DNA of 64,000 nt, taken from the NCBI RefSeq assembly GCF_905220415.1, contig NC_059546.1, positions 7,192,001 through 7,256,000 of the forward strand, written 5' to 3'. The stretch is from Colias croceus. Lineage: Eukaryota; Arthropoda; Insecta; Lepidoptera; Pieridae. How positions within the stretch are numbered: position 1 is the stretch's first letter; every line of letters begins with the position of its first letter. The notes under the pieces are model-generated. The model did not search any database and was not told where the DNA came from. It worked only from the letters and a program-made list of their open reading frames with translations. Of the stretch, positions 25,010-36,614 are shown piece by piece. The translations under genes and the position numbers were made by a program.

Positions 25010-25967
25010 TACTTTTATAAATATTAAATAAACGCCTTTCACAAAGTACGATCTTAGAACTAATTAGAAAAATTCACATCTGTTCCAGTAATCGATTTTC
25101 TTAATAACTCGAACGTATAATTTTTCCTACAAAATAAACAAAGGCCGCTTTGGATAAGGATTCAGATGAAAATTCTCAAAGAAAAGCTTTCTTTATGCTA
25201 GAATTTTCTTTTAATTATCGCTTAATATAAACGTTTATAATATACAGAACAAAAATTAATAATTTATTTAGAAATTTTATAAGTTTAATTATCAAATGCT
25301 AATAAACCAAAACAACAGGATTAAAATGCAAATAAATTCAAGCCCAAACCTCACGATTGGCTGAAAATCTAATCAAAGCAAAGTAAAGCCGGTAATTAAA
25401 GCGACATCTATATTATAATCTGACCACTAGGTACAAAGATTTTCCTCACCAATTAGCTTCATTGTTAACGCTATGCAAGTTTCATTCAGGAGCGCCCGTT
25501 GTGGGGTGGTAATGGTTTTAATCTTAGCTGTAGTCGTTCTGCGTACCCCTGCACCTAAATCTACCATTTATCCTCGAGATAGCATTTAAAACGGATGAGA
25601 AGTCGACTTTTTGTCTGCTCAATGGATTATACTCTGAAAAGGCTCTTTGTGCAACCACAACCAAAATATTATACGTTATGGTAGCTTCCGGGCTCGGATA
25701 AAAAGTTATATATTATTCCAGGCTGTAATACACCTGCATGCACAATTTTAGACGATCGGGTATGTACTTCTTGCGTGCTATATACGTGTGCGTGTTACAT
25801 TTGGAAGTACATATTTATGGTTTGGTTTATTTATTATGTCAACCATATAGTAACGATTAATACAGCAAAAAATGATGTGTCTTTAATAATAACATGTTAG
25901 TGTTTTTTTCTAACTTCGCGCATACTTTGCAAAAGTAAATTACAAGTTATATTTTGTATAGACCTTT

Positions 25968-26180
25968 CTTTTTTTTAAGTGGTGAAATCTTCCAAAGATA
26001 CCCACGGCCCCCGGGGAAGGAGCCGTGGGTTATGTCGGATTCTTACCGACTAAAACCCCACTGTGTTCCGTTGAGCCGCTTTAATGATGGGACCGCGAGT
26101 ATTGGTTGGAATTCTTCCGCGACCCCCTTGGCGGCAGCCTGTCTCCAGGCCAGGCGCAAGATTTTGTACAGAACTAAATA
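25968..26180 (+). repeat. GC-rich interspersed repeat fragment, unclassified
   Basis: A sharply GC-richer block in AT-rich DNA. It contains cccacggc...gccgtggg, able to form a stem, then actaaaaccccactgtgttc. I believe this resembles a common lepidopteran dispersed repeat but cannot assign the class. No intact coding frame. Confidence 0.45.
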
Positions 26181-29108
26181 GTATCTATGATATGATCATA
26201 CCTTTGACAAAAATAATCAATAGTTAGAATGGTTAATTGAAACTTCCCAATATAACAATGCAAACTAGAAATAATAATAAATTTACTTCACACAATATCA
26301 TTTAGGTTTAATTTATGTGTTGGCAGCATTGAATATTGCATTCAGTTAAATGTTGATCAAGCGAAACGGGCAATGAAAATGCTAACTAAATGACATGTCA
26401 AGTTCATGATTTAGTGATAACCACGCATTGTTATGAAATGTGTATTTATTGAAACTGTTTTCTAATATTGTTTACAACAGATTGTGTCTCAAAGAGCCTA
26501 TAATGAGAAAGAGCTAAATATCTAACCATCTTACAGGTTTCAGAAAATAACCTCTGATAACTAACTATCTGACAGATTTTAGAATATAAATTATAATAGA
26601 GATAAAGAATTAGATACCTATGTTACTAAAAAGAAGAAATCTAAGTAATAAACTAATACCTACTTTATAAGTAGTAATAATCTTGTATTCTTTAACAAAG
26701 CAAGAGAAGGATATGATGTTCCTTGTTTATTAGTAACATTATCATACTTTCTATTTCACCCAAGATGCATTTTCTGTGCAAGTATAAAATTTTCATCTAA
26801 TATCCCGACATTTCACTCCACTTTAAGTATTTGCTCGTAAAATAAAGATTGCATTTTTATAATCGGTATCATGAGAAATATAGGTAGATGTTTTTCTTCC
26901 GATTATTTCAAGACGATTATTAAAAATATACCTATTTTAAGATGTAAAACACCTAGGCTATTTGATGTTTAAAACAGTATAGAATAATCTAAGTTATTCT
27001 TTAAGGACTTATTTGCGAATTTTAAAAACGTCTCATGCAATAAATACAATCATATTTCCGCGTCATAAAACCGTCCCAACGTTTGTTTCCTTGAACGTCT
27101 TAAATTTACACGCTCATAAAATCTCCAGGTGAAATCATTTTGCAGTCTGAAATATACTGACCATTCAAGAGAACAGCTCTTACAAAGGAGCTAACTTAGC
27201 CTCACTTACTTGAGTGTATTTATAGTTTCTAGTGCTAGAAATATCTTAAAGCTCCGTTCAATCGTGAAACCCGGTTGCCGCTACAATCGATTGCCAATTA
27301 TATTCACTCTGTGGTTTCACCGCAAGCACTCTGCCTTAACGACTATGAAGTTAATGATTCAGTGTCGCACTTTCAAAGGCTTTGATTATGAAATAGTGAA
27401 TGTAATTATAAAGTCGTGTTTTTAAGAAGATTAAAGGTTTTGGCTATCGAGATGGTGTTGGTAATATTTTGGTTGAATATTCAGCTCTCGTTTTAAGCAG
27501 TTCCGGGTAAATTCCAAACTTGTAAAAGTATTGGTAAAATATTATAAATTACTCATCACTCATCAGTTACGATTTATAATTGGCACTTGTTTGGATGATT
27601 AATCTTTATTTTTATGATTCAGAACAACGGTTTGCATATTTCAATGTTCAGAACAGCAAGCCATCTCGTCTTCTGAAGAGCTAGAGACGGTATTTATATC
27701 CATCCAAAAACAATTAGTATCCGATGCTAACCTTAACGGGAATTGGTTAATGGGTAATTGTTTGCATATTAGGATAACGGAAGTTTAAGGATGTGGGTTT
27801 GTTATGTAAATATGCTATTAGAGTTAAATGCCAATCTACTACGAGTCTTGGTAACCTATCTAGCGCAAGATGGAACTAAAAACTGTTTCCAAAGTTAGGA
27901 AAAAAACATGCAAATTAAAAAGCAATTGGATCAAACAAGTAGTTTTAACATAAAAATCTGTTAATCCATTCTGTGTTTCCTATGTAATCTGTAATATAGT
28001 GTAACAAAAGAAAAATGGTGAGGAACGACACGCAATGTTACGCCCTGCAAGGAAGTGTTTATAAAGGGCGGTTAATGAGAAATTTTCCACACATAATGAT
28101 CACACTCACGCGACTATTCATTGTCATTACGCTGTTATGGGCTTTATTAAAACTTTTGTCAAGGGCCACGCACATATTTTGATGTTATTTCTGAGAATAT
28201 TCTCAGAAATTTATCTGTGATATATATCACACACGCTTTTATAAAAGCCTATTACCTACTGCGATTGTAAATGATTTTTCCTATTTTTACATCATTACAA
28301 TATCCTGTTGTAGTTAAGTATCTACTTATAATATTCACATAATTATTATGTGTAACTCGTGTCACGAATAAGTACCTATCTTTTCCTTTTTTTATTTTCT
28401 TCAATGGCTCTAACTCCAACTTACGTATTTATTCACTGGCTCAAACTATTTGCTCAACATTAAAAACAATTAATTTACCCATATCAGATCTATAACAAGC
28501 AACCTATCTATTGATAACAAAGGAAAATTTCTATTTGCATTCCTTAAACTTTGTTAACAAAACATCAGACTACAACCACGTAATTATAAAGTTTATTATT
28601 TGATAACATTTACCAGCGCAATTCAATCTTTCAGCCTTTATTCATCAAGACTAACACGTGTAAGGGTACAAGGGTTTTCCAGTTACTTATTAACCGAGAT
28701 ATTAGCTTATAGAACAATATGCGGTCAGCAGGCTGCCTGCGAATAATTTATGATGCCCACCTCGCCTTGTTTACCTTGGGTGGGATTAATTTTCGTCCAA
28801 CCAATTCTTTACTTGATTAATTTTCTCCTTTCTACCTGATAGTACCTACATTTTTTGGTACGAATTTTCAAGAATTTTGAACGTTGTAGTAGAAAATTTT
28901 GATAATACTATATTTTTTGTAGTAATTATTGTAAGTTTGTTGTAGTAGGTAAGTTGATTAAAATATGGCTGATCGATTTTAAATGTATATACTCTATTAT
29001 AGTGCGTAGAAAGAAAAATTCCTTATCCTTACTCTTTCATATAAATAATAATGAAATTACGACCCGCACTAATGGAAAATAAATTAAAGAAACATATCCG
29101 TACATGGC
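26181..29108. other. Intergenic DNA, no supported gene
   Basis: Nothing coding is recognised. Two adjacent perfect palindromes occur: atttctgagaat and its complement at 28187-28210 (24 nt), and gtgatatatatcac at 28217-28230. Confidence 0.5.
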
Positions 29109-29336
29109 GTGAATAGGTTGACAAGTCGAAAATGCATACTTTTCAGGGCAGCTTTTTGAAGTTTACTTTTTTATTGGTAAATCCATTTTTTTGTATTTTT
29201 GTTTTTTTTTAATTGCATTATATTTTATAAGAATCGACGTTTCAGATTATTACATGGAATTTACTTATTTTGATTTTTATCATAACAAAAACAGACATAT
29301 CAAGTCGTTCACCGACGACTTGTCAATGTATTCACC
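29109..29336. repeat. Imperfect terminal inverted repeat, possible MITE
   Basis: gtgaataggttgacaagtcg at the left is matched inverted by cgacttgtcaatgtattcac at the right. The pair lies about 225 bp apart in T-rich DNA. Mismatches and a missing target duplication keep this tentative. Confidence 0.35.
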
Positions 29337-29674
29337 TAATGAATTTAGACCCGAATTCAAAATTTAATTTTCTACGTACAAATCAAACGTAAAAATAAGC
29401 ATAAAAATGAATATATTAACATTAATAAGTATGTATGTTATCACAATATGTAATTAAAAATGAATATTAGAAATAGTAGGTACCTAGGTAATTAAAAAAA
29501 ATATTTTTGTAGTATGTTGGTAAGTATATAGGTAAGGTACATAAGGTAACTAAATAGGTATGTAGGTAAGGTAAGTATAAAAAAATATACCTGAAGGAAA
29601 TAATATTTATTTATTAAAAAAAACAAATCAAATTATAAATTTTTAAATTAATAAAATCAAGGCGGAAATAGTAA

Positions 29675-29875
29675 TTATTCACAGTCTTCTCCATTTTCTT
29701 GTACATCGGGGTCTTCCGTATCTAAATCTGGATCTAGATCCAGATCTTCCGTATCTAAATCTGGATCGAGATCCAGATCCAGATAAGAAAAATATGAAGA
29801 CCGATAATAATCGGTCTTTATATCTTTATAAAATTCATGAAATGCGGGATCTACTAATGGTAATAAATTCATCAA
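29675..29875 (-). CDS. Short acidic open frame with 11-residue repeat, unassigned
   Basis: A 66-codon frame, MMNLLPLVDPAFHEFYKDIK at the start, ending in a strongly acidic tail with DLDLDPDLDTE repeated twice (33-bp DNA repeat beginning at 29712 and 29745). It directly follows, on the same strand, an interrupted open stretch at about 29940-30180, so it may be the tail of a decayed mobile gene. I do not recognise the family. It could also be chance plus a minisatellite. Confidence 0.3.
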   Translation of the reverse strand: MMNLLPLVDPAFHEFYKDIKTDYYRSSYFSYLDLDLDPDLDTEDLDLDPDLDTEDPDVQENGEDCE

Positions 29876-30179
29876 ATCCTTTTTTTTCTTAACTTATTGG
29901 TTAAGTGTCTTTGGATACAACTTCTAGCTGTACCTATGTTGTCAAAATTTTGTATGCCCCTTTTCTGTAATTTATCACTATAAAAGAGCTTTCATTGTCC
30001 AAATCTGTCTTGAAACGAATTTCTCCTTTGGGATCTTTATTTTACAGGTTGCCATAAGAATTTATCACCAGAGGTATCCTTTTTTTTAATTGTGAATGGT
30101 CCTTTTTTCGAACTTAATTCCGAAAAATTTAGAAAATCCTCAAGCTTCATTGAAAAGCCAAAGAACTGTCCTGTGGTTC

Positions 30180-30700
30180 TTACGCGACAACCCGCCATGG
30201 ATTTTCATCTTCCATATATTCCTTAATGCTATAATAGGCTCTCTGAACTAATATATTTTTTACAGTTTTAAATTTAGCACTACCAAACTCTTTAATACAA
30301 TGTGGAATTCTGTTGTAAAAGCGTATACCTAAAATAGACCCATAAATGAATTTTTAACTTTGGCTAACCGGTAAAATGGCATTTCAATTTTATTTCTGTT
30401 CCTTGTGCCATAACAGTGTCTATCTCCTACTCTTGTGTGTAAGTCGGCGTTTTTGTGTACATACAAAATATTATTAAATATACTTATACTGTGATGGTAC
30501 AGTAAGGATACCAGTATTCTTAAAGAGATCTCTTAGTGAGTCCCTAGCACGTAAATTATATATAGAGCGAATGGCTCTTTTCTATAAGATAAATATAGTT
30601 TCTATATCTGCTGCCCTGCCCCATAGTAGAATTCTATAGGACATAATACTTTTTATACACCATTACAATTAATCTAATATTGATTGTGTTCATTGGTTAC
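30180..30700 (-). pseudogene. Non-LTR retrotransposon ORF2 C-terminal fragment, decayed
   Basis: Minus-strand translation gives retrotransposon C-terminal sequence in broken frames: ILLWGRAADIETIF, RAIRSIYNLRARDSLRDLFK, RNRNKIEMPFYRLAKVKNSF, then IPHCIKEFGSAKFKTVK and AYYSIKEYMEDENPW before a stop at 30180-30182. These match the region after the reverse transcriptase in CR1/Jockey-like elements. Frameshifts and 5' truncation show that it is inactive. Confidence 0.7.
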
Positions 30701-31379
30701 ATTTTCATCCAACAAATTTTGGGTCATTTGTAACAGGATGGCGGTTCTACAGGGGTCTTAGTACGCAATGACATAAAGAAAAATGATGGTCAGAACGCTG
30801 ATACCGGATACCTTAAGATACTATAACGTTTTATTTTAGAGAATCTTAACATAAAATATTATAGTATCTTCACCGTGTGTGACGCGCTTTATAGATAGGT
30901 TTACTTGTCAGATAATATAACGCTCTATTGATGCGGTCAAGAAGCTTATATCTAATACACTGGAGATTTCGGTATGAACATTGACGTGTAACAAGAAAAT
31001 ATTGCCCAGTTCATGTTTTTTATCACTTTCACACCTAACTGGTATTGCCACTGTTAATACGAAGTTTTCCCAAGGCTACTATGTATGCTGTAATATTCTG
31101 TGCAAAAGGTTAGTTTTTGTACATGAGTTTGTTGATAAAATGCCAACAACATCATTCAGAAGCATTGTTGGATGAGACAATTATTATTTATGCTAAATAA
31201 ACTAAGTATCTGAACCAATTATTAAAAAGCGATACTCCCTGATTATGGGTAGTCACCATAATAAAATTGTAGCAACTCTCACTTTGTCAATATGGCATGT
31301 GTGTCAAAAAAATTGCGTCGCTTCGAATATTTAAGTTAATATTGTTGCTTATTTAATGAATATTTTCCGAATATAAAGA

Positions 31380-31881
31380 ATGCATTGTATTGTGCAAAAT
31401 TGCAGAAGTGTTTGGACACCAAATTCTGGCATAGAATTTCACAGGCAAGTGTATATTTACGTTATTTACAATATTCCTCAATACTCCTGCATTTACCTGT
31501 TTAGAATCATTTCAATGGCAAAAATTGTCTTATTTAGCATCATTTTAGTAAGCAGTCATGTTAAATTTGTTATTTCCCTAATACTTTATCATTTTTCAAC
31601 AAGTTTTCAATAAACAGATTTAACAAGTAAGGTAACCATGATGACGAGTTTTTATGGATAGCGAAGAGAATATATTGTAATAACAATATTATGATGAAAA
31701 TTTAGAACACCATTTTAAAGATTGTTACTAGTAATGAAACAACACATGACATCGGTATTGCACTCACATGTAGTTATAAGATTGTTCGTTTTTACATTGA
31801 AATTTATACTTTTTTAACTTACCTCATATTTTTTTGTTTTACGTATTTCAGCTTTCCAAAAAGTAAAATAAAAAGAAATAT
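31380..31881 (+). pseudogene. THAP zinc-finger N-terminus, split by a GC-AG intron, truncated
   Basis: Exon 31380-31444 encodes MHCIVQNCRSVWTPNSGIEFH, the start of a THAP domain (C-x4-C followed by the FH step). Its donor is AG|GCAAGT, the consensus of GC-type donors. An acceptor (gtatttcag) at 31851 leads to FPKSKIKRN, which continues the THAP FH-x-FP motif. The frame reaches a stop at about 31900, so the C-x2-H half of the zinc site is missing. THAP domains bind DNA in P-type transposases. No longer a functional product. Confidence 0.6.
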
Positions 31882-31896
31882 ATGTGCCCATCAAGG

Positions 31897-32178
31897 TTAC
31901 TGAGGATTACGACCCAGAAAAAAATACCTTTTGAAAAATAAACTTTGTAAAGTTAGCTGAAATTTGTGCAGGGCTGCTATAAACAGTTTTTCTTTGATGA
32001 TTCTGGCTTGAAATTGACCCGTCGAAGCAACGCGTTTAAAAAGAAGATCTGAGTAGCTAACAATTTGGTAAACAGCATCTGATGCAAAACACAACTTTCC
32101 TCTATTTACAAAGGATGTTAATGCTATATATCGGTTCATATCCAAGCTTTGTAGCCAAAAGTTATTTACAACTATCAT
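31897..32178 (-). pseudogene. P-type transposase C-terminal-like fragment, inverted relative to the THAP exon
   Basis: A 93-codon frame including LDMNRYIALTSFVNRGKL and SDAVYQIVSYSDLLFKRV. The pattern resembles the C-terminal region of P-element/THAP9-type transposases (L-x3-NRG-L-x2-S-x2-V). That assignment rests on memory of the pattern, not a search. It runs opposite to the THAP exon, so the element has suffered an internal inversion or is a composite. Confidence 0.4.
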
Positions 32179-32913
32179 TCTATACCAATTAAAATTGTAT
32201 GTACCTACCTATAAAGTATGACCATAATATTATAATATAAATACTGTTAAAAATATATGTCGTTATTATTTATAGACCATGATTTTTAGTTTTTTCTATT
32301 TTGAAAAATCCTGAATTTACAAACCAGCGTGGTCACTCGACAGAAAGAGACAAATAACATGACTGACGTCATTGAATGTCATAGTTTCTTGTTTCAAGTT
32401 AATGGTCATAGTGCAATCTCCAGTGTATTAGAGGATATAAGCTTCTTGGATGCGGTAATAAGTTGACAACTCGATTTGTACTACTGAACACGCAAATATG
32501 GGTAGCGTGATTAATTAAATATCTCGAGTTATTTAGTTAGTTTCATTAAATAAATGGCAGGCTTAACTTTACATATTCAGTTATTCAATTATTCATCAAA
32601 TAAATTTTTGATATCTTCAGATGTCATATTATTACTCATTAGTAGAGAGTTGTTCAAAAATTCACAAGTTGGGTGTGTGCGTTAAAAGCGGACCTGTCGA
32701 CTTAGTCATTTATTCACCATATAAAGCAAGTGATCCAGATGCCAATTTTCAAATAAAAAAAAATTCATACAAGTCGAGTTATCAACCTATTCACGCCTTG
32801 TACGGATATTATCTTTACAATCTTGACCGCACATTTCAAAAGGTTTGATTTATTACATCAGATTGCTCTTTTCAACTGACTACAGTTGTATTAAATACAA
32901 TATCAATTCATTT

Positions 32914-33114
32914 TTAATACCAAAGAAAATAGAACCCTTCGATAGAAATGTAATCTTCGTCCGAGCGTTTTGTTTTATTCTTAGCGAAGGGATAAGCGCC
33001 GTCAACTGTCTCAAGCTGAACTAAGTCTCGTAGAGCTCCTAAAAGGGCATTCTGGAGTCTTTTCATTTCTTTATTTTTCCATATATGAAACATAAGATGA
33101 TATGAATGATTTTT
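32914..33114 (-). CDS. Coding-like open exon, unassigned
   Basis: On the minus strand an acceptor (tattttag) opens a 66-codon frame ending in TAA. It includes MKRLQNALLGALRDLVQLE, GAYPFAKNKTKRSDEDYIS and a final EGFYFLWY. Codon composition is much less AT-driven than neighbouring random frames, which is why I list it. A dibasic KR precedes SDEDY. I cannot find its upstream exons and do not recognise the protein; it may be a last exon, a decayed transposon or chance. Confidence 0.3.
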   Translation of the reverse strand, partial: KNHSYHLMFHIWKNKEMKRLQNALLGALRDLVQLETVDGAYPFAKNKTKRSDEDYISIEGFYFLWY

Positions 33115-34281
33115 CTAAAATATATTATGTAGGAGATTGGACATAGTGTGAAAGATCTCCCCTCATACTCATTATTTTTACAAAAGATACCTAAGTGTAT
33201 TATGCGATATGAAAAATATCGATTGAAAACACGAATTATTTGAACTCTTCAAATTTCTCTTATAATAATTGTACCTATTCACTGCATTTAGAAAGAAAAT
33301 CGCTCTATTGTTTATTCTATACAGACTAATTAAATGAAAAAGGTACCCTAAAACGACATTGTTATTAGATTCCTGATAATTAATTAATTTCCACGCTTCT
33401 GTAACTTGAACCCTCATTCAGTTTTATAATGATATCCCTTGAATGTTGCCCTGATGACCATTCCACTGAGAGTTGTTTTATGCCATTTGAATTTTAAGAA
33501 ATACTCGCAAATTTTGAATTCACTAGGATGTTTGCAACATTTTAAAGGCTTAATACATTACATACATACATTGCTTTTATACATGTGTGACTGTATGCTC
33601 TGTTTTCTGTGAAATATGTGCGACTGAATAAACGTTACTTTTTGCTCTACATACCGACATAGTATTTTCATTTTATTGATAAAAGCTTCATGTATAATAT
33701 AACATTGTTCTTCATATAGAAAATTACTGGAATTAATACCTACTCTACATAATAAAATTCATTTTCTAATATCAAGTGATGCCAAAAACATATCTATTTA
33801 GACTGAGGTATGGATTTGAGATTGGGTCCACTGACTACTGTAGTATTAAAATTTTCAAGTGGTACTTGCTTCATGCATTAAATATTTGGCTAAAGCAGCA
33901 AAATGTGCTTCTTAATAATGTCCATAAACATTTTCAGCTTCGCAATCGTAATGTTCTTGAAACAGAAACTCAAAGGATACAACTAAAACAGTAATTTAAA
34001 TAGAAGAGTGCTTTGAAAAGATCGTTGCCCAATTTGGCCATTCAAGCTGGAATCTCATCATTGCCTTTAACCTAACGCTGGCTTCATTCCAGGACGGGGT
34101 CATGTTTTATTGCAGTTCCAATGCTCCTTCCACTCTTTGACAATACCACAGTTATGCAATTAAACGATTTAGAAAGGGACATGTCTGTGTCTCCGATATA
34201 TTATAATTAATTGATCTAATACTAGCTAGTGTAATTGGTAGTGACACCGCAGATAGATGTTTAAAGATTCGAATGCACGTA
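33115..34281. other. Intergenic DNA, no supported gene
   Basis: Several short open frames on both strands with low-complexity AT-rich codons; none is convincing. Confidence 0.45.
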
Positions 34282-34390
34282 ACGCCAACCCGCTCTTGGC
34301 CAGCGTGGTGGATTACGGCCTGATTTTTTTACGGGAGGCTCGTGTCCCAGCAGTGGGAAACATAATCAGCTGATGATGATGATGATGATG
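34282..34390 (+). mobile_element. SINE 3' fragment with (GAT)n tail
   Basis: gccaacccgctcttggccag through cgtgtcccagcagtggga to a GAT-repeat tail matches the 3' third of the SINE at 62804-63114, in opposite orientation. The tRNA-like head is absent. Confidence 0.75.
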
Positions 34391-36414
34391 CATGCTATAA
34401 ATTTTTTTAAATAATTATTGTGTGTATATTTTGTGGTGTGTTAACATGTAATCGGCTACAATGTAATTTCTTTTATTCATATACCCAAATTGGGTCAATA
34501 GCTTTACCTAGAAAGCGCAACAAATATCTTCACAATCCAGATCATCTTCACATTTTAACCTAATCTACGCATATATTATCAGTTTTATTGAAAATTAGCA
34601 TACTTACTTCAATCAGAATGTAGTTGTATATTGAGAAGAAAATATAATAAAAATTAGGAGCAGCATATCCATATTTACAATTAAATTAAACAAAGTTGCA
34701 GTCATAATCCTCTTATAGCGTATTTTGTCTAATTCTTCTACGTAGAATCTTCTTTCGGAATCTATGAAGCGTAATTTTAATACATTATAATCAAAATCGC
34801 TTTTAAAATAAGTCCACTTGAAATAAAGTTTCAATTCCATTTATAAACAAGGATGCTCGCAAAGGTGAAAATGTAAGTAAACAACCATTTCCCGAAATGA
34901 CTGAAAACATGGATTTACTTCAAAATAGCCACAATCAGGTAATAGATTGTCGCCCGGGAAGCGCTTTGTCCCTACCTATATATAAAGATAACTAAAGATC
35001 GACGGGAAACGACCAAACGGAAAGGTACATAAAATAAACGTGGAACAAGTCCACTGAATATTGTAAATAAACATTTCCTTTGATAAAGATTATCACAGAT
35101 AAGTTTGGGATACGTTAACAAAACATATGTTCGTAATTGGTGGTCTTTTGGATTTTTTGAACATGGTTCAAGGTTACTTAAATATTGATGTAGAGAATAT
35201 CTCAATGGATAGCACATTTTTCTTTTGTGATTGTAAGCGATGAAGTTTGCACATAAATATTTATAATGTTTTTCAGAGAAGATTTTTCAGGGATTTATAA
35301 ATATTATTTTACTTCCTTGTGATTTTAGGACAAAGGAACAAAACATTGTTTCCTTTAGTTTCATATTGGACACATTCGATCACACGAAGTTAGCAGCTAC
35401 AATTGGATTTTGAGCTCTATATTTTATTAGAAACGGCTTTATTAAAAAATTCTCTTCGTCACGTCTTGTTTTAAGTAAATTACTAAATGAAGTTGTGATA
35501 TTAATTCTTGAGACTTTATTTAAATTACCTAAATACTAATATTTCCTCTAACAATTAGTAAGCGGTGACTATTTAAAAGTTGTCTACATGATCAAATTGT
35601 ACTCCAAAGTAATGTACCTACTACCTCCTATAATAGCTACGTTAAAAAGATCATTTTTTCGCTGAAATCAAAAGTTATGTTACAATTAAATATGTACTTC
35701 TTTGCAAGCAATTAATCGTCTGTCGAGAGGTTATTTTTGATTTCCCGTAGGATTCGTGGAATTCTTTTAGATTTGACTACGTTAGGATATTAATATTTTG
35801 GCTTTTCATATTGTAAATCTTTTGAACAATTACCTTTCAGTTTGTTAAATTATTGATTTTGAGTTGTGATCGTGAGATATTTTTTTATCATCTTATTAAA
35901 TGAATAACGCGCTTTATTCAGGCATTAGATTAATATTTAACAGACTTCTAAAATGTTTTACACTTATGCAAACAAGTAAAAGTGATGAAAACCTTGAAAG
36001 AAATAATAATAATTAATTAATTGTTATCTTACATTTGTAGGTATTCGTATACCTAAAAATCTCATCAATTACGATGAGCAATTTTTCTATTTCCTACTTT
36101 CTCTCTCTGATTACTAATTTTCCTTGCGTTTATTAATAAAGTTCCTCTCCGTACCAATTCTTCGTGTATATAATAAGTGAGGTAAAAATTTAAATTCCAT
36201 TCGTTTAAATTCAACCAAACTCCATTCGGATTTATTCGAAAAAATTAATTTATGCACGTCACAACGTTTCAGATTTACTGACAAGTGTATTTTTCCGGAT
36301 TCGGTCGGATTTCGCGGCAAATAATTGTTCCCATTTTAAATGAATTTATTGTGACAAAGAGGTATATCTCAAAAATACGCCTGTTCAAAATTACGCAGTG
36401 AAATAAAACATTTA
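34391..36414. other. Intergenic DNA, no supported gene
   Basis: The minus-strand frame 34613-34840 (75 codons, starting MELKLYFKWTYFKSDFDYN and ending in a hydrophobic stretch) is the best open frame, but it has no family match I know and no clear partner exons. Confidence 0.45.
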
Positions 36415-36611
36415 GGCTCGTTGCAGAGCTTGACCGACCGTCAGTGCGTAACGTCGGTACGCATCAACAATTGTATGACTATGACACTAATGCGCATGAC
36501 AATACGCGTGCGTATGGTCGGTCTAGCTATGAACGGTTTTATGAATTTCCATACATATGACAAGCGCGACTGACGTACGCACTGATGGTCGGTCAAGCTC
36601 TGCAACCAGCC
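36415..36611. mobile_element. PIF/Harbinger-like MITE, 197 bp
   Basis: Inverted ends begin GGCTsGTTGCAGAGCTTGAC and extend about 40 bp. They are flanked by a 3-bp TTA duplication (36412-36414 and 36612-36614). The 3-bp TWA duplication and GG-starting termini suggest PIF/Harbinger. No coding sequence. Confidence 0.75.
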
Positions 36612-36614
36612 TTA

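Larger units (their letters stand above)
30938..32448 (+). mobile_element. P-element-like DNA transposon, internally rearranged, 1511 bp
   Basis: The 31-nt terminal inverted repeats begin CAAGAAGCTTATATC and continue to TGGAGATT; the right copy has a 3-nt insertion. They are flanked by an exact 8-bp duplication GATGCGGT (30930-30937 and 32449-32456). Thirty-one-nt termini, 8-bp duplication and a THAP exon are all features of the P superfamily. The coding content is incomplete: a THAP start on the plus strand, and a piece resembling the transposase C-terminus on the minus strand. The copy is therefore non-autonomous. Confidence 0.85.

Noticed and set aside
34613..34840. Minus-strand 75-codon frame starting MELKLYFKWTYF
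   Set aside because: No family match known to me, no splice partner, and the hydrophobic end is AT-driven; coding status not supported.
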